Numbered from the stretch's first letter, positions 8,664-18,047 are shown. The stretch is DNA of 64,000 nt from Gracilibacillus ureilyticus (GCF_900111195.1 NZ_FOGL01000006.1:38485-102484); one strand, 5' to 3'. Numbers and translations are program-made. Notes: generated by a model not told the origin, from the letters alone.

Positions 8664-9194
8664 GTGTCAGGGAAAATTTTCGGAAGTGTTTGTATCTGTT
8701 GCACAGTTATTGCCATCGTTATCTTTCTTGTTCCAGCCACTACAGCATTAGTTTTTTATCACGAGAATACAAATAAAATTGAAGCATTTCTGCCATTAGA
8801 AACAGGAGATACATTCCAATTTATATTCACCCACTCCATTCATTTAACAGACGTTGTGGAAACATATGAAGTTACGGATGATTTAGAAATCAAACAGAAT
8901 GAAATCGCTTACGAACATTTCGGTATTGGAATGCCTTCAAATGCTGGAGAAGGAGAAAAGTTCACATATGAAGATGGCAAATACCGTATAAGCAAATTAG
9001 ATAATATTTTTTCATCGATTAATATAAGAAATGGAAAAACTGTTTCACGGAATCGACTGATTTGGGGCAATGAAGGAGAAAATTTAATCTGGTTTAATCA
9101 ATATTTTGATCCGGGTGCCTGGTTCAAAGTGAAAATAAAAAGAATCACACTATGGGAATATATCAGAGGGGTGAGGATATATGAGGGAAGATAG
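8664..9194 (+). CDS. DUF1850 protein, TRAP operon partner
   Basis: A small protein of 176 residues with one N-terminal membrane segment (about 5-27) and a soluble part outside the membrane containing FIFTHSIHLTDVVETYEV, typical of DUF1850. These proteins are regularly coded next to TAXI-type TRAP permeases; their role is unknown. The GTG at 8664 is preferred (GAGGG 6 bases upstream), though a TTG at 8643 would add seven residues. The 3' end overlaps the permease gene by 14 bases, so translation is probably coupled. Confidence 0.8.
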   Translation: MSGKIFGSVCICCTVIAIVIFLVPATTALVFYHENTNKIEAFLPLETGDTFQFIFTHSIHLTDVVETYEVTDDLEIKQNEIAYEHFGIGMPSNAGEGEKFTYEDGKYRISKLDNIFSSINIRNGKTVSRNRLIWGNEGENLIWFNQYFDPGAWFKVKIKRITLWEYIRGVRIYEGR

Positions 9195-11157
9195 CGGGGG
9201 TACTTCTATTTCAGAAGATAAGAAGAGAGAATTGCTGGAAAAATATGACTCGGAAGCCGGTATAAGAAATTTATCCGGGATGCTTGCTAAGGCAGTTGTC
9301 ATTATTCTTGTCGGCTTTTCTTTATTTCAAATTTATACAGGCATATTTGGTCAATATACGGCATACATTCAGCGAACTGTACATTTAGGCTTTGCACTTG
9401 TACTGATTTTCTTCCTATTTCCTTCTATTAAGAATAAAGGAAAAACTTCCGTCCCGTGGTTTGACTATATACTGATTATGTCAGCAATTGTTGTATGTGC
9501 TTATTGGCCATTATTTTATCAAACACTCGTACAAAAAGTCGGCGGAATTGATAATATCCAAATGGTGATTGGCGGTGTTGCTATTCTGCTTGTGCTGGAA
9601 GCTTCCAGAAGAGCGGTCGGGCTGCCAATAACTGTTATTGCAATCATTTTTTTACTTTATGCGTTATTGGGTCCTTATATGCCGGGAATGCTTGCACATC
9701 GGGGCTTAAGCTGGAATCAGTTAATTGATTCCATGTTCTTCACAACAGAGGGGATTTTAGGGACACCATTACAAGTATCCTCCACCTATATTTTTCTGTT
9801 TTTACTGTTTGGTGCTTTCCTCGTACAAACAGGTGTTGGTCAATATTTTAATGATTTAGCATTAGCGATAGCAGGTAAAAGAACAGGTGGACCAGCCAAA
9901 GTAGCGATATTCTCAAGTGCGTTAAATGGAACAATCTCTGGTAGTTCTGTTGCAAATACTGTTACTACTGGCTCTTATACTATACCAATGATGAAAAAAC
10001 TAGGGTATCATAAAAATTTCGCTGGTGCTGTGGAGGCAACTGCCTCAACTGGTGGTCAGCTAATGCCTCCGATTATGGGTGCAGCGGCCTTCTTAATGAT
10101 CGAATTTGCCGGGGAAAGCTACTGGAATATTGCCAAGGCAGCAATTATTCCTGCTAGTCTTTATTTTGCAGGGATCTGGATTATGACACATTTAGAGGCA
10201 AAAAGAATCGGTTTGCACGGGTTAAAGAAAGAAGAGCTTCCTAATCGAAAAGAAGTTTGGAAGAAGCTTCATTTATTAATCCCGATATTAGCTATTATCT
10301 TATTTCTGTTTCAGGGAATGAGTGTGGAGCGTGCTGCTTTGTACGGAATATTAGCAACAGTTATTGTTAGTCTCTTCCGGAAGGAAACGAGAATAACACC
10401 AAAGAAAGTGTTAACAGCATTACAACAGGGTGCACGAACAGCTTTAGGAGTAGCAGCAGCAACCGCTTGTGCCGGGATAATTGTCGGTGTTGTAACAAAG
10501 ACGGGGTTAGGGTTAAAACTAGGCAACAGTCTTGTTGATATTGCGGGTTCCTTATCGTTTTCTGTTTCATCGCAATTGTTATTAACATTATTTTTTACCA
10601 TGGTCGCCTCCATCATACTAGGAATGGGATCCCCAACAACTGCTAACTATATTATTACATCAACAATTGCTTTGCCTGCCATATTAGCATTAAATGACAG
10701 TTTAGAAATAGCTATTCCTGTTCTGGCTGCCCATATGTTTGTCTTTTATTTCGGAATTTTAGCCGATATTACCCCACCCGTTGCATTAGCAGCATTTGCG
10801 GCAACAGGCATCTCTGGCGGTGAACCGATAAGAACAGGAATTAATGCGGCGAAACTTGCCATTGCTGCATTTATCATCCCCTATATGTTTGTGCTGAATC
10901 CCACACTATTAATGATTGATGCAAGCTATCTGGAGGTCGGCTGGTCATTATTGACAGCTTTACTTGGTATGATGGTTATCGGTGCATGTATGATAGGTTA
11001 CTGGTATCGCAGACTTTACTGGTTTGAAAGAATTCTAACATTAATTTCAGGCTTATTTCTTATGTATCCAGAAGGTATATCTGATATAGTGGGATTAGGT
11101 GGATTTATCATTCTTTTCCTCATTCAGATATTTACAAAGGAAAAGAAAGAAGTATAA
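9181..11157 (+). CDS. TRAP transporter fused permease (4TM plus 12TM)
   Basis: The membrane part of the importer, 658 residues. It joins the small (DctQ-like) and large (DctM-like) subunits in one chain, as is usual for TAXI systems. The large-subunit core is visible in NGTISGSSVANTVTTGSYTI and ATASTGGQLMPPIMGAAAF, and again in GMGSPTTANYI and FGILADITPPVALAAFAATG. These are the helical hairpin loops that shape the sodium and substrate sites in this superfamily. Transport should be driven by a sodium gradient, which suits a salt-tolerant host. AGGATAT and GAGGGGTGAGG precede the ATG. Confidence 0.93.
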   Translation: MREDSGGTSISEDKKRELLEKYDSEAGIRNLSGMLAKAVVIILVGFSLFQIYTGIFGQYTAYIQRTVHLGFALVLIFFLFPSIKNKGKTSVPWFDYILIMSAIVVCAYWPLFYQTLVQKVGGIDNIQMVIGGVAILLVLEASRRAVGLPITVIAIIFLLYALLGPYMPGMLAHRGLSWNQLIDSMFFTTEGILGTPLQVSSTYIFLFLLFGAFLVQTGVGQYFNDLALAIAGKRTGGPAKVAIFSSALNGTISGSSVANTVTTGSYTIPMMKKLGYHKNFAGAVEATASTGGQLMPPIMGAAAFLMIEFAGESYWNIAKAAIIPASLYFAGIWIMTHLEAKRIGLHGLKKEELPNRKEVWKKLHLLIPILAIILFLFQGMSVERAALYGILATVIVSLFRKETRITPKKVLTALQQGARTALGVAAATACAGIIVGVVTKTGLGLKLGNSLVDIAGSLSFSVSSQLLLTLFFTMVASIILGMGSPTTANYIITSTIALPAILALNDSLEIAIPVLAAHMFVFYFGILADITPPVALAAFAATGISGGEPIRTGINAAKLAIAAFIIPYMFVLNPTLLMIDASYLEVGWSLLTALLGMMVIGACMIGYWYRRLYWFERILTLISGLFLMYPEGISDIVGLGGFIILFLIQIFTKEKKEV

Positions 11158-11159
11158 AA

Positions 11160-11199
11160 CAAAAAGAGCAGGTGAAGTTATAAATCACCTGCTTTTTTT
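11160..11199 (+). terminator. Rho-independent terminator of the TRAP operon
   Basis: A 9-bp stem (11167-11175 with 11185-11193) flanked by A and T runs, ending in seven T residues. Confidence 0.9.
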
Positions 11200-11280
11200 G
11201 AAACAAATCCTCTTCCTGAATCGTAAGGTGATTATGGAGTTAATAATATTATTAATGAGACAGAAAAAGAGGTACATAGA

Positions 11281-13623
11281 ATGAACGATAATCAATTGAA
11301 AAATTCCAATACAATGTACCAGGCGGCGGAAAAACAGGCTGAAGTGTATTTTCAAAAGTTACTTCATTTAATCCAGTCAGGTGAAGTTTTCCCGGCTTTA
11401 GAAAGTGACTTGGAAACACTAAAAGGAAAACATTCCATATCCAGACTTTTTTCCATATCAGCTAAACTCGTACAAACGAAAGAATACTCTTCCTATATCA
11501 ATTTGCTGAAAAAATCCGGATCTTTAACGAGTTATTTAGAGCGGAGTATCTCTTATATTTATTTGCGGGATTTAGGTAAATCGTTAGCCTCTCAGGAAAC
11601 GAGAGAAAGGATTACTAGTACTGTCAGTGATCTGGAGAAATATCTGACCAGTAAAAGTGGTATGGAGCCATTTCGTTTAACAGAACTGTATCGATGGGCA
11701 AAAAATGAACAGATTGAAGAAACGTTCCTCTGGTTAATGGATAAGTTGAAACTGGTCTCTGATCATATTCCTGAAGGCATGGACAAAGACAATGCTAAAC
11801 GTAAACTCATTAAAATAATTGGAGGGGTGCTTCTCCATGAATATGATGAGATGGAAGAGAATATGGAAGGAAATAAGAGAGCCAAACGACTGGATGAGGC
11901 AATCCGTTTGGGCTATTGTTATGGATTAACATATCCATTTATTGATGATCTGTTGGATGCTGATATTTTGACAGCCCATGAGAAAAAGCAATATTCGGAT
12001 CTGTTACGAACCACTTTTACAAACAGAGAGGTTGTTGTGTGGAAAGAGTGGGAAGGAGAAAATGAAGAACTGATTCGTTTTGTTCACAGGGAACTTGGAG
12101 AAGCATTTTCCTTTATTACACAGCGAATATCCGTGGAATTAAGAGAAAAGTTTTTTGATCAGGTAAATATTTTTTTCCAATCACAGGAGATTGACAGGGA
12201 GAAAAACTTAACAAACCCCTCTCTTACTAATAGAGAACTCTATCTTCCCGTAATTTTAAAGTCTTCATCTTCACGCCTGATTGTCCGGTCTTTAATTAGC
12301 AGTACAGATAAAGAAATAGATAATCGGACATTTTACTACGGAATCTATAATCAATTATCTGATGACTTTACTGATTTTTTCCAGGATTATGAAGACGGAG
12401 CTGTTACACCATATACGTATTATTTTACTTACTATGACAAGAGGAATGATTTAATAAATCCGTTTGAGCTATATTGGGCAGTTATCTATTATTTAATTCA
12501 CAATGTTTATCATTCTGATAAAAAAACTGCACACATTATCTTAAGCAGGGCAATAAATGGCTTGAAACGAAATAAAGAGAGATTAGGTGAGGATAAATAT
12601 CAACAGCTGATGGGTGTCTTTGCAAGAAATATCAAGGAATTTCACCAATCTATTCTTCAGCTGATTCATAAAGTTAATGATGTTGATTTTTTTGATAAGC
12701 TGTTGCGTGATCATATGCTGAAAACAATGAAAGAAAATCGTGAGGAGAAGAAACAATTTTTAAGGAATGTTTCTGTAATAAGAAATAGGTTAAACAAAAG
12801 GTTACCGATTCAGCAGAGTGAAGAAATACGTGAATTAATTACAGGGGCTGCGAACTACAGTTTAGTAAGTGATGCAAAAAGATTACGTCCGATTGTCGCT
12901 TCAATGGTTGCTACAGATATCTATCAATTAGATGAAGTGGCCATTATACCGCTGTTGAAATCACTGGAATACATGCATACCGCTTCACTTATATTTGATG
13001 ATTTACCATCACAGGATAATGCTTCTATAAGACGGGGGAAACCGACACTGCATGAAGCTTATAATAGTGCTGTCGCAGAGTTGACAGGTTTATTTCTCAC
13101 CCAAAAGGCATACGAAGAACAGGCAGCACTGGATCAGTTTGACCCCAAAAGTGTTCTTGGTCTCATCCAGTATTCAGCCAAAATGACTGCCCAAATGTGC
13201 AAAGGGCAGGCGATTGATCTGGAATCTAAAGGCAAGAAGCTGACACTATCAGAACTGAATCAAATGTGTTATTTTAAAACAGGAATTGGATTTGAAGCCG
13301 CTATAATTATGCCAATGATTCTTGCGCAGGCCTCAGATACGGAAAAAAGTTATATGAAGAAATATGCTTATCATGCCGGAATCGCTTTTCAAATTAAAGA
13401 TGACTTGCTCGATGTGGAAGGGAAAAAGGATATTATCGGAAAGCCTACAGGAAACGATCAACATAATGACAGCTCAACATTTGTTTCAGTACTCGGAATT
13501 GTGGAAGCCAAAAAAGCAATGTGGGATCATTATTGTGAGGCACAGGAAAGTTTAGATGGAATGTCGCAAAATTCCAATTTCCTGAAACACTTACTGGATT
13601 ATTTTATTAACAGGGAGAAATAA
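11281..13623 (+). CDS. Two-domain class I isoprenoid synthase: N-terminal terpene-synthase-like half and C-terminal polyprenyl diphosphate synthase
   Basis: A 780-residue protein, more than twice the length of a normal prenyl synthase (about 300-350). The C-terminal part (about 510-780) is a trans-isoprenyl diphosphate synthase: RLRP near residue 540, first aspartate-rich motif DDLPSQD (573-579), RRGKPT, a GQAIDLES segment, and second motif DDLLD (707-711) with FQIK before it. The N-terminal half is helical and carries two further aspartate-rich motifs, DDLLD (222-226) and DDFTDFFQD (361-369). It is therefore probably a second class I isoprenoid domain. I infer chain synthesis at the C-terminus and use of the product by the N-terminus; products are unknown. 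It is alone between two terminators. Confidence 0.8.
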   Translation: MNDNQLKNSNTMYQAAEKQAEVYFQKLLHLIQSGEVFPALESDLETLKGKHSISRLFSISAKLVQTKEYSSYINLLKKSGSLTSYLERSISYIYLRDLGKSLASQETRERITSTVSDLEKYLTSKSGMEPFRLTELYRWAKNEQIEETFLWLMDKLKLVSDHIPEGMDKDNAKRKLIKIIGGVLLHEYDEMEENMEGNKRAKRLDEAIRLGYCYGLTYPFIDDLLDADILTAHEKKQYSDLLRTTFTNREVVVWKEWEGENEELIRFVHRELGEAFSFITQRISVELREKFFDQVNIFFQSQEIDREKNLTNPSLTNRELYLPVILKSSSSRLIVRSLISSTDKEIDNRTFYYGIYNQLSDDFTDFFQDYEDGAVTPYTYYFTYYDKRNDLINPFELYWAVIYYLIHNVYHSDKKTAHIILSRAINGLKRNKERLGEDKYQQLMGVFARNIKEFHQSILQLIHKVNDVDFFDKLLRDHMLKTMKENREEKKQFLRNVSVIRNRLNKRLPIQQSEEIRELITGAANYSLVSDAKRLRPIVASMVATDIYQLDEVAIIPLLKSLEYMHTASLIFDDLPSQDNASIRRGKPTLHEAYNSAVAELTGLFLTQKAYEEQAALDQFDPKSVLGLIQYSAKMTAQMCKGQAIDLESKGKKLTLSELNQMCYFKTGIGFEAAIIMPMILAQASDTEKSYMKKYAYHAGIAFQIKDDLLDVEGKKDIIGKPTGNDQHNDSSTFVSVLGIVEAKKAMWDHYCEAQESLDGMSQNSNFLKHLLDYFINREK

Positions 13624-13649
13624 TGATATCGTCGTTGCTGACTGATTGG

Positions 13650-13682
13650 AAAAGCATCAAATAATCCATTTGATGCTTTTTC
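13650..13682. terminator. Bidirectional terminator between the isoprenoid gene and the siderophore operon
   Basis: A perfect 13-bp stem (13650-13662 with 13668-13680), 5-base loop, A run on one side and T run on the other. It serves the + strand gene and may also stop transcripts from the minus-strand operon. The following 90 bp hold no gene. Confidence 0.85.
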
Positions 13683-13775
13683 AGTTACGATTGTTTTATT
13701 TCCGCGTTGTTTCAAGAGGCTCTGAAAGTTCAGCGAGTATAGGGAACCAATGATGAGCAGTCCTGGAGACGATAT

Positions 13776-14783
13776 TCATTTTTTTCGAAGTAACAGAAAG
13801 ATAAAGTATGGGGCACCAATCAGGGCAGTAATAATCCCTGCTGCAATCTCCTCAGATTCTAATGCATTACGCCCTATTGTATCAGCAATAAGTAACAACA
13901 GTCCCCCTATTAAAATAGCAATGGGAACAAAGAGATGGTTTCGAGGACCAACTAGCGACTTAGCAATATGTGGTGCCATCAGTCCAACAAAAGCAATCCC
14001 GCCTGTTACGGAAACAGCAGCAGCAGCTAACGCGACTGCAGAAATTAACAGGACAACTCTCTCTTTTTCCACCTGTACCCCTACTCCGACAGCCACTGGT
14101 TCACTAAAAGCCAGTAAATCTAACTTACTTGCTTTATATAAAGTAAAAGGAACAAGAATAACAAGCCATGGAAGGAGCGCGAGAATAAATGGCCAGTCTG
14201 TGCCCCAGATGGAACCTGCCAGCCACTTGGAGATGAAAGCAACTTTTTCATCCTCTGCCGATGAAATGAGGACAACCATTCCTCCGGAGCATGCCATAGA
14301 AAAACCTACTCCAACAAGAACCAGTTTTATTGGCTGAACACCAAGTCCTTTCGTATAGGAAAATATGTAGATGAAAAATGCAATCAGGATAGCACTGAAA
14401 AAAGCGACCGCTGGGAGTGCATATACAAAGCTTCCAGCTTCAACAGGATAAAATAAAAAGAAGATCGCTACCCCAATTCCTGCTCCAGCATTGATGCCGA
14501 TTATACCGGGATCAGCTAAGTCATTTCGTGTAATACTTTGTAATATGGCCCCAGATAATGCTAGTGCCATCCCTGCCAAAATGGTGACAAGGATTCGAGG
14601 TAATCTGAATGAAAATAGTACCATTTCTTCTTTAACTGTGCCTTCACCTAAAAGTGTAGGAATTATCCGCTGAAAAGATACGGAAGAATAACCTAATCCC
14701 AGACTGAGTATTGCTGCAATGATAATTAGTAAAATTAAAGAAATGACAATAACCCGCTGTCTTACTAATTTATTCGTCATCAA
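13776..14783 (-). CDS. Iron-siderophore ABC transporter permease (FecCD family), second subunit
   Basis: An integral membrane protein of 335 residues with about nine or ten helices, FhuG-like. It has the FecCD marks: ALSGAILQSITRNDLADPGIIG near the N-terminus and the ATPase-contact region GGIAFVGLMAPHIAKSLVG, then DTIGR. With the neighbouring permease it should form the heterodimeric channel for ferric siderophores, by analogy FhuBG or YfiZ-YfhA. Its start overlaps the upstream permease stop by 4 bases. No ATPase gene follows, so the pair must use one coded elsewhere. Confidence 0.9.
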   Translation of the reverse strand: MMTNKLVRQRVIVISLILLIIIAAILSLGLGYSSVSFQRIIPTLLGEGTVKEEMVLFSFRLPRILVTILAGMALALSGAILQSITRNDLADPGIIGINAGAGIGVAIFFLFYPVEAGSFVYALPAVAFFSAILIAFFIYIFSYTKGLGVQPIKLVLVGVGFSMACSGGMVVLISSAEDEKVAFISKWLAGSIWGTDWPFILALLPWLVILVPFTLYKASKLDLLAFSEPVAVGVGVQVEKERVVLLISAVALAAAAVSVTGGIAFVGLMAPHIAKSLVGPRNHLFVPIAILIGGLLLLIADTIGRNALESEEIAAGIITALIGAPYFIFLLLRKK

Positions 14784-15772
14784 ATCTGTTTCGCTCCTTT
14801 TCTTACAATAATCAGAAAAAATGGTAATCCAATTATCGATATAATTGCTGCAACTGAAGTCTCGTACGGTGCATTAATTGTTCTGCCAATTGTTTCAGCG
14901 GCTACCAGAAAGGCGGCGCCTATGATCATAGACATTGGGAGAATATTTCGATAATCAGAACCAACAATAGCACGCACGACATGCGGTATCATTAAGCCGA
15001 CAAAGGCGAGGTTCCCGACTAATGCAACAGAAGCTCCAGCTAATAGACTGATTAGTAAAAAAAGGACTGCTTTAATCACAAGAATGTTTTGTCCAAGTCC
15101 GACTGCAACATCTTCATTTAAACTTAATAAAGAAAGCTGTCTGGAAAACAGTAAGGAGACGATTAATGTTACAGCAATAAACGGTAAGACGACTTGTAAC
15201 TGAGACCAGTTTGTTCCAATAAATCCTCCAGCAGTCCACATTGATACATCTTTTGAGATGTCGAAATAAATGGCGATCCCATCTGCAATTGCATATAGGA
15301 AAGCAGAAACAGCTGAACCTGCGAGGACTATTCTCAACGCTGAGAATCCACTATTGCTAATGGCACCGATTCCAATAACGAGCAATGTTCCAATTGTTGC
15401 TCCAATAAAGCATGCGATCATAATAGAAAAATAATTTGCAACAGGAATGAATGCCATTGTCATAGCAAGTGCCACATTTGCTCCAGCAGATACCCCAAGT
15501 AATCCCGGGTCTGCTAATGGGTTGCGAGTTACCCCTTGCATAATGGCTCCTGCTACTGCTAGAGCAGCACCAACAAAGATAGTAGCGATAATTCTTGGGA
15601 ACCGAATTTCCTGCAGCATTGTTACTGTATCTGTTTTTTTCGAAGAGGTAACAGCAAACCATACATCTTTCAACGAAGTATCCGCAGCACCGAATCTCAT
15701 TGCAATCAAGCTGACGAGAATCAGTAAGATGAAACTTCCTGTTAACTTGTAAGAGAAATTTTTCGCTTTCAT
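14780..15772 (-). CDS. Iron-siderophore ABC transporter permease (FecCD family), first subunit
   Basis: A membrane protein of 330 residues, FhuB-like. The FecCD signatures are AGAIMQGVTRNPLADPGLLGVSAGAN and GNLAFVGLMIPHVVRAIVG, followed by AETIGR; these are split here only for naming. It partners the FhuG-like protein. The ribosome site is weak (GGAAAG about 14 bases before ATG), so expression may depend on readthrough from the receptor gene, which lies 129 bp upstream and is separated by a hairpin. Confidence 0.9.
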   Translation of the reverse strand: MKAKNFSYKLTGSFILLILVSLIAMRFGAADTSLKDVWFAVTSSKKTDTVTMLQEIRFPRIIATIFVGAALAVAGAIMQGVTRNPLADPGLLGVSAGANVALAMTMAFIPVANYFSIMIACFIGATIGTLLVIGIGAISNSGFSALRIVLAGSAVSAFLYAIADGIAIYFDISKDVSMWTAGGFIGTNWSQLQVVLPFIAVTLIVSLLFSRQLSLLSLNEDVAVGLGQNILVIKAVLFLLISLLAGASVALVGNLAFVGLMIPHVVRAIVGSDYRNILPMSMIIGAAFLVAAETIGRTINAPYETSVAAIISIIGLPFFLIIVRKGAKQI

Positions 15773-15866
15773 TATTTATCAACGTCTTTCCTACAGATTA
15801 TCGTTTTCTTCTTTTATCACAGCGCTAAATGTCTGTCATACCCTATTGATTAAATGTAATGAATAG

Positions 15867-15894
15867 AGGATGGGACTGAAAACAGGCCCATCCT
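15867..15894 (-). terminator. Intercistronic hairpin after the siderophore receptor gene
   Basis: An 8-bp stem (15867-15874 with 15887-15894) just after the receptor stop. It lacks a strong T run on the minus strand, so it is read as a partial terminator that keeps the receptor above the permeases. Confidence 0.6.
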
Positions 15895-15901
15895 AGAGTA
15901 A

Positions 15902-16846
15902 TTATTTTTCTAAAAAGTTATCGAGGAAAAATTCCAGCTGGTTATCCAGTGTAATTGGATCAGTAAAATAAAACTCTCTCGCATCTGCGACCATAACTTG
16001 ATCGTTTTGAACAGCAGGGATGTTCTTATAAGTTTCGGTTTCCATAAAAGAGGTTTCCGTTTCTTCTGTCTTACTGATAACAAGATAATCACCAACATAG
16101 TCTGGGAGAACTTCTAATGATAAGGTATAATAGCCAGCCTCTAATGCATCCTCTTTCACTTTATCAGGCATTGCCAGACCCATTTCCTGATAGAGAATTT
16201 CCGTACCGCGAGCCCAGTTATCACCGAACACATATAATTCTTTATCTGCATTCTCAATTACTGTAACAGTGGCATCTTCACCGATTTCTACCTTAATTTC
16301 TTCTCCGGCCTGTTGAGCGCGTGCTCTAAAATCTTCTACCCATTTCGTTGCCTCTTCTTCTTTGTTTAATAACTTTCCAATTTCAATATGTTGATCTAAA
16401 TAATCATATTCCCCATATGTAAATGTTACAGTAGGAGCAATTTCGCTTAATTGATCATAATTTTTAATTGTAGTGAGTCCGATAATCAAATCAGGATCTA
16501 ACTCAATAATTTTTTCTAAATTCTCATCTGAAACTTCTTGTACCCCTTCAAGGTCATATAATGGATTCTGCATGCTGAATGATTCTGCCCCAATCAAAGG
16601 AACATCCAATGCAAGAACATTACCTGCAAAGCCGGATAGTGCGATTACACGCTGCGGATCGGAAGGAACTTCAATTGGCCCATTCTCTGATTCATAGGTT
16701 ATCGTCCCTTCTGCGGATTGATTATCTGCAGCTGTTTCTTCTTCATTTGTATTATCCGAATTATTAGTGTCTGTTGCGCTTTCACCGCCACATGCGGCAA
16801 GTATAAATAAAGGGATAATAAAGATAAGCCATAAAAACTTTTTCAT
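15902..16846 (-). CDS. Iron-hydroxamate type siderophore-binding lipoprotein
   Basis: The receptor of the importer, 314 residues. A lipoprotein signal ends at Cys19 (ILAAC), followed by an acidic linker. The class III periplasmic-binding fold is shown by DPQRVIALSG, the hinge-side LDPDLIIGLTTI and a C-terminal EFYFTDPITLDNQLEFFL, which resembles the end of B. subtilis FhuD. A hydroxamate such as ferrichrome or schizokinen is the likely ligand (FhuD or YfiY type), but the two cannot be told apart by eye. Transcribed away from the reductase gene, with a Fur box in the gap. Confidence 0.88.
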   Translation of the reverse strand: MKKFLWLIFIIPLFILAACGGESATDTNNSDNTNEEETAADNQSAEGTITYESENGPIEVPSDPQRVIALSGFAGNVLALDVPLIGAESFSMQNPLYDLEGVQEVSDENLEKIIELDPDLIIGLTTIKNYDQLSEIAPTVTFTYGEYDYLDQHIEIGKLLNKEEEATKWVEDFRARAQQAGEEIKVEIGEDATVTVIENADKELYVFGDNWARGTEILYQEMGLAMPDKVKEDALEAGYYTLSLEVLPDYVGDYLVISKTEETETSFMETETYKNIPAVQNDQVMVADAREFYFTDPITLDNQLEFFLDNFLEK

Positions 16847-16874
16847 ATGTAAAACTCCTTTTTAAAATTATTAA

Positions 16875-16904
16875 TTGAAATCGATTATCAATATCGTTTA
16901 TAAT
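16875..16904 (+). promoter_or_regulatory. Promoter for the ferredoxin-NADP reductase gene
   Basis: TTGAAA (16875-16880), an 18-bp spacer and TATAAT (16899-16904). The Fur box overlaps the -10 box, so bound Fur would block RNA polymerase. Confidence 0.6.
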
Positions 16905-16922
16905 GATAATGGTTATCATTAT
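16900..16922. promoter_or_regulatory. Fur box in the divergent iron-gene promoter
   Basis: A perfect 10-bp inverted repeat, ATAATGATAA-TGG-TTATCATTAT, matching the TGATAAT-ATTATCA core of Bacillus Fur sites. A second, weaker match (ATCGATTATCAATATC) lies at 16880-16896. It sits between the siderophore receptor and the reductase, so iron should repress both. Confidence 0.85.
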
Positions 16923-16965
16923 CGTTTGTCAACGGTTTTTTAAAATATATGTTGGAGGGATTGCT

Positions 16966-18015
16966 TTGCGACAAGAGGACTGTTTTGATGTAACTGTAAT
17001 CGGTGGAGGACCTGCTGGATTATATTCAGCTTTCTATAGCGGATTAAGAGAAATGAAAACAAAGATTATTGAATTCCAGCCGCAATTAGGCGGGAAAATC
17101 CATGTATACCCAGAGAAAATGATCTGGGATGTCGGAGGTTTATTACCAGTTACCGGCCAGCAGCTGATTGATCAATTAACCGAACAAGGATTAACGTTTC
17201 AGCCGGAAGTTGTCCTGAATGAAAAGGTGGAATCAATTGAAAAGAGAGCAGATGGAATTTTTCTCTTACATGGAAGTACAGGAAAAGTCCATTACACAAG
17301 AACAGTCATTGTTGCAACAGGGAGCGGTATATTAAAACCTCAGAAATTAGAGATAGATGGAGCAGAACGTTTCGAGCTGACTAATTTGCATTATACAGTT
17401 CAGTCTTTTAAAAAATTCAAAGATAAAGTTGTCATAATTTCTGGTGGTCGTGATTCAGCAATTGATATCGCAAATGAACTGGAGCCAATTGCGAAGAAAG
17501 TCTACCTGACATATCGCCGCGAGAATTTAAATGGACATGAAGCACAAATAACACAATTGCTAAATAGCTCGATTGAATGCTTCTTTCAGACAACTATTAC
17601 TAAATTAATATCTAATCAGAAGAAAGAAAAAATTAATCAGGTGGAACTAACCAACAGCAAGACTGGAGAGGTTACGTCAATACCAGTAGATGATGTTGTC
17701 ATTAACCATGGTTTTGATCGTGATTCATCCCTCATTGAAAACAGTGATTTACCTATTGAGCTTATCGACGATTTTTATATCGCTGGAGATAACAAATCGG
17801 CATCTAACGTTGGAGGTTTATTTGCTGCGGGAGATAAATTAAAAAATGATGGGAAAGTGCATCTTATATTAGGAGCATTTCAGGATGCAGCTAATGCGGT
17901 GAACAGTGCCAAAAAATACTTAGAACCAGAAGCAACGGAATATGCGATGGTTTCTTCACATAATGATATATTTAAAGAAAAGAATAAAAAATTAGTGCAG
18001 GATTTACTGAAGTAA
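16966..18015 (+). CDS. Ferredoxin/flavodoxin-NADP(+) reductase, type 2 (YcgT/YumC-like)
   Basis: A thioredoxin-reductase-like flavoprotein of 349 residues that passes electrons between NADPH and ferredoxin, flavodoxin or related carriers. FAD site GGGPAGLYSAFY near the N-terminus; NADP region with GGRDSAIDIANEL; second FAD motif GGLFAAGD. No redox-active CxxC pair is seen, which separates it from thioredoxin reductase. The start is TTG at 16966 with TTGGAGGGA 5 bases upstream. Its Fur-controlled position suggests the YcgT type, perhaps reducing imported ferric siderophore; the electron acceptor is an inference. Confidence 0.9.
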   Translation: MRQEDCFDVTVIGGGPAGLYSAFYSGLREMKTKIIEFQPQLGGKIHVYPEKMIWDVGGLLPVTGQQLIDQLTEQGLTFQPEVVLNEKVESIEKRADGIFLLHGSTGKVHYTRTVIVATGSGILKPQKLEIDGAERFELTNLHYTVQSFKKFKDKVVIISGGRDSAIDIANELEPIAKKVYLTYRRENLNGHEAQITQLLNSSIECFFQTTITKLISNQKKEKINQVELTNSKTGEVTSIPVDDVVINHGFDRDSSLIENSDLPIELIDDFYIAGDNKSASNVGGLFAAGDKLKNDGKVHLILGAFQDAANAVNSAKKYLEPEATEYAMVSSHNDIFKEKNKKLVQDLLK

Positions 18016-18047
18016 ACAGATACTTATATAGTGTATCTGTTTTTTTG
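18016..18047 (+). terminator. Rho-independent terminator after the reductase
   Basis: An 8-bp stem (18016-18023 with 18033-18040) followed by seven T residues. Confidence 0.85.

Noticed and set aside
8582..8776. 64-codon open frame between the TAXI receptor and DUF1850
   Set aside because: It starts in the hairpin and overlaps the DUF1850 gene out of frame; no ribosome site.
13750..14337. 195-codon open frame on the + strand
   Set aside because: It is antisense to the FhuG-like permease, whose protein sequence is clearly real; composition (Ser/Thr/Pro/Ala-rich) is that of a reverse-complement shadow.
15357..15782. 141-codon open frame overlapping the start of the FhuB-like gene
   Set aside because: It is an out-of-frame shadow rich in Cys, Tyr and Trp; the FecCD protein in the other frame is unambiguous.
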